Shown here one piece after another: positions 62,710 through 64,000 of a DNA stretch of 64,000 nucleotides; positions within the stretch are counted from its first letter, which is position 1; the number at the start of each line of letters is the position of its first letter. The position numbers were made by a program, and so were the translations under genes. The notes below the pieces were generated by a model that had not been told where the DNA came from, did no database searches, and saw only the letters and a list, made by a program, of their open reading frames with translations. Source of the DNA: JAICKM01 sp038228295 (GTDB lineage Bacteria > Chloroflexota > Chloroflexia > QHBQ01 > JAICKM01); the NCBI GenBank assembly GCA_038228295.1, contig JBBRPH010000002.1, forward strand, positions 1-64,000, given 5' to 3'.

Positions 62710-64000
62710 TCACGGCGTAGTGGTCAGCAGGCCGTCCACGATCTTTGCCAGTTGGGCGCGGGTGGCATAGGCGTTGGGGCGGAAGGTGTGGTCGCTGTAG
62801 CCACCGACTAGGCCGTGGAAGGCGACCTGAGCGATAGAGTCATAGGCCCAGTAGCCGCCCGGCACATCGCGGAAGCCGGGATCGGGTGGCGGGGCGGCGG
62901 ACCACCCGGCCGCCCCGACGATCAACTTGGCGACCTGGGCGCGCGTCACCGGCGCGATGGGGTGGAAGCCGCCGTCGCTGTAGCCGCTGATCAGGCCGGA
63001 GTGCGCCGCCGTCTCGATATACGAGTAGCCCCAGAACGTCGGCGGCACATCGTTGAAGGTGGGCGTGGCCGGGGTGATCAGCGCCCAGTTGCGCGCGCGA
63101 CCCAGCATCGCCAAGAACTGCACACGGCTAGTCAGGTCGCCGGGGTGGAATGTACGGTCAATGTAGCCGCCGACGATGCCCCGACAGTAGAGATCGCGGA
63201 TGGCGGCATAGGCCCAATACGAGGGCGGCACGTCGCTGATACTGGGTATGCAGGGATAGGGCGAGGGAGTCGGCTCCGGTGTAGGATGCCCATAGCGCAG
63301 GGTCATCGGCAACGAAACTAACGCGGGCGCATCGGCCGGCCCGACAAACACCTTGCCGTCGTAGATGCCCGGCACGAGACCGGGGCGGTTATAGCCGACC
63401 GTGAAAGTAAGGGTGGTGCCGGGCAGGACCGGTCCCGACACTCGCGCCGGGGTCACGCTCAGATCGCCACCGCGCACCGCTCGAATCGTCAGGTCAAACA
63501 GCCTGCCGCCGTCGGGCACGTTCAGGCCGCCGTCCACGCGCACGCGGTACTGTCCATCATGCGCCGGTTCGACGCGGAAGTATTGCGCCGGCCCGCCGCC
63601 GCCGCCCCCCCCCAGCCAGACCCAGCGTGTGCCGTCGTAGTAATCCACAAAGAGGTAGAGGTCCATATTCGTCGCGCTTTGCGTGCTGAACTCCACCGAG
63701 GCGGTGTTGCTCAGGGTTATCTCATAGAAGTAGGTGCCCTGCGCCTGGATCGGCTGATCGTGGATCATCTGGCGCTGGCTGAGACCGTAGCCGGTGACGG
63801 CCAAGCCTTTGGGCAACGTGATCGCTGTGGTCACGCTAATCACCGCCTGATCCTGCGTGCGGTCGCTGTCGAGGTTGATTGCGTCGGTACTGAGTGTGAC
63901 CGTGCCCAGCGTGCCGGTAAACGGCTCGCTGACGGCCGCCCCGCTGTACCAGACGTTGTGCATCACTACTTCATGCAGGCCGGGCTGGCCGATAGGGCCG
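62710..64000 (-). CDS. SLH-domain surface protein, C-terminal part (cut by window edge)
   Basis: Open from the edge; 429 residues visible. The upstream half is beta-rich and matches the end of secreted proteins with pre-peptidase/Ig-like domains (EITLSNTASVEFSTQSATNMDLYLFVDYYDGTRW, QYRVRVDGGLN, DLTIRAVRGGDLSVTP). A PTPEPTPSP linker leads to three S-layer homology domains: SDVPPSYWAYAAIRDLYCRGIVGGYID, NDVPPTFWGYSYIETAAHSGLISGYSD and RDVPGGYWAYDSIAQVAFHGLVGGYSD, each followed by a TRAQ/SRVQ motif. SLH domains hold the protein at the wall or secondary polymers. The catalytic part, perhaps a subtilisin-type protease, would be beyond the window. Confidence 0.9.
   Translation of the reverse strand, partial: GPIGQPGLHEVVMHNVWYSGAAVSEPFTGTLGTVTLSTDAINLDSDRTQDQAVISVTTAITLPKGLAVTGYGLSQRQMIHDQPIQAQGTYFYEITLSNTASVEFSTQSATNMDLYLFVDYYDGTRWVWLGGGGGGGPAQYFRVEPAHDGQYRVRVDGGLNVPDGGRLFDLTIRAVRGGDLSVTPARVSGPVLPGTTLTFTVGYNRPGLVPGIYDGKVFVGPADAPALVSLPMTLRYGHPTPEPTPSPYPCIPSISDVPPSYWAYAAIRDLYCRGIVGGYIDRTFHPGDLTSRVQFLAMLGRARNWALITPATPTFNDVPPTFWGYSYIETAAHSGLISGYSDGGFHPIAPVTRAQVAKLIVGAAGWSAAPPPDPGFRDVPGGYWAYDSIAQVAFHGLVGGYSDHTFRPNAYATRAQLAKIVDGLLTTTP

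Overview
The window is a GC-rich bacterial chromosome segment with about 50 protein genes. It has no rRNA, tRNA, CRISPR array or transposase that I can see. The style fits a Chloroflexota bacterium: Thr/Pro-rich surface proteins, a LytR-CpsA-Psr protein, SLH anchoring, thioredoxin-NHL proteins, sigma-70 promoters of the TTGACA-17-TACAAT or TGCTATAAT kind, apparently leaderless genes, and gaps packed with short repeats. The phylum call is an inference from gene content; no marker was compared with a database.

Layout. 1-3.5 kb: two ferritin-like proteins (one cut by the window edge), a membrane protein, a double-frameshifted kptA and a DinB-fold protein. 3.8-9.1 kb: a carotenoid-desaturase-like flavoprotein and a PAS/GAF/GGDEF/EAL cyclic-di-GMP enzyme. 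9.1-13.3 kb: the operon nrtR-nadB-nadC-nadA for de novo NAD synthesis, with a promoter and a 23-bp palindrome that is a likely NrtR operator. 13.5-22.6 kb: esterase, Dps, GNAT, DUF4230 protein, LCP protein, RNase PH, CCA-adding enzyme and an MFS transporter. 22.7-26.9 kb: a phenylalanine T-box riboswitch with terminator in front of pheS-pheT. 27-28.8 kb: an unknown gene divergent from a HisC-like protein that lacks the PLP lysine. 29-37.5 kb: a MoxR/von Willebrand A cluster. 37.7-40 kb: a GbsR/MarR-type regulator divergent from a GH13 glucosidase. 40-45.7 kb: an ECF sigma factor, two paralogous Thr/Pro-rich membrane proteins and two secreted cupredoxins. 45.8-51.2 kb: a thioredoxin-NHL gene with an in-frame TGA, then two polytopic glycosyltransferases. 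51.2-64 kb: CGNR regulator, Trm112-like protein, GT4 glycosyltransferase, BNR-repeat protein, ABM-domain protein with an alpha/beta hydrolase, VOC protein, M20 peptidase, KDPG aldolase, two DinB proteins and the C-terminal part of an SLH protein.

The most exciting signal is at 45861-47438. One reading frame encodes an NHLRC2-like thioredoxin-NHL protein, but the first cysteine codon of its CxxC motif is TGA. A perfect 7-bp hairpin with an AGTT loop starts 18 nt downstream and has a G at loop position 2, as expected for a bacterial SECIS element. Promoter and ribosome binding site are intact and TGA is an ordinary stop elsewhere in the window, so a selenocysteine enzyme is the leading explanation.

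The second theme is a mosaic of short repeat words (GTGAAACGTGA, GCGTAAAACGTAATGCG, GACGACCGACGACTGA, CACGGCC and relatives). It fills many gaps, builds inverted repeats at gene ends, supplies the last codons and stops of at least two genes, and sits in frame inside nadB and two glycosyltransferase genes.
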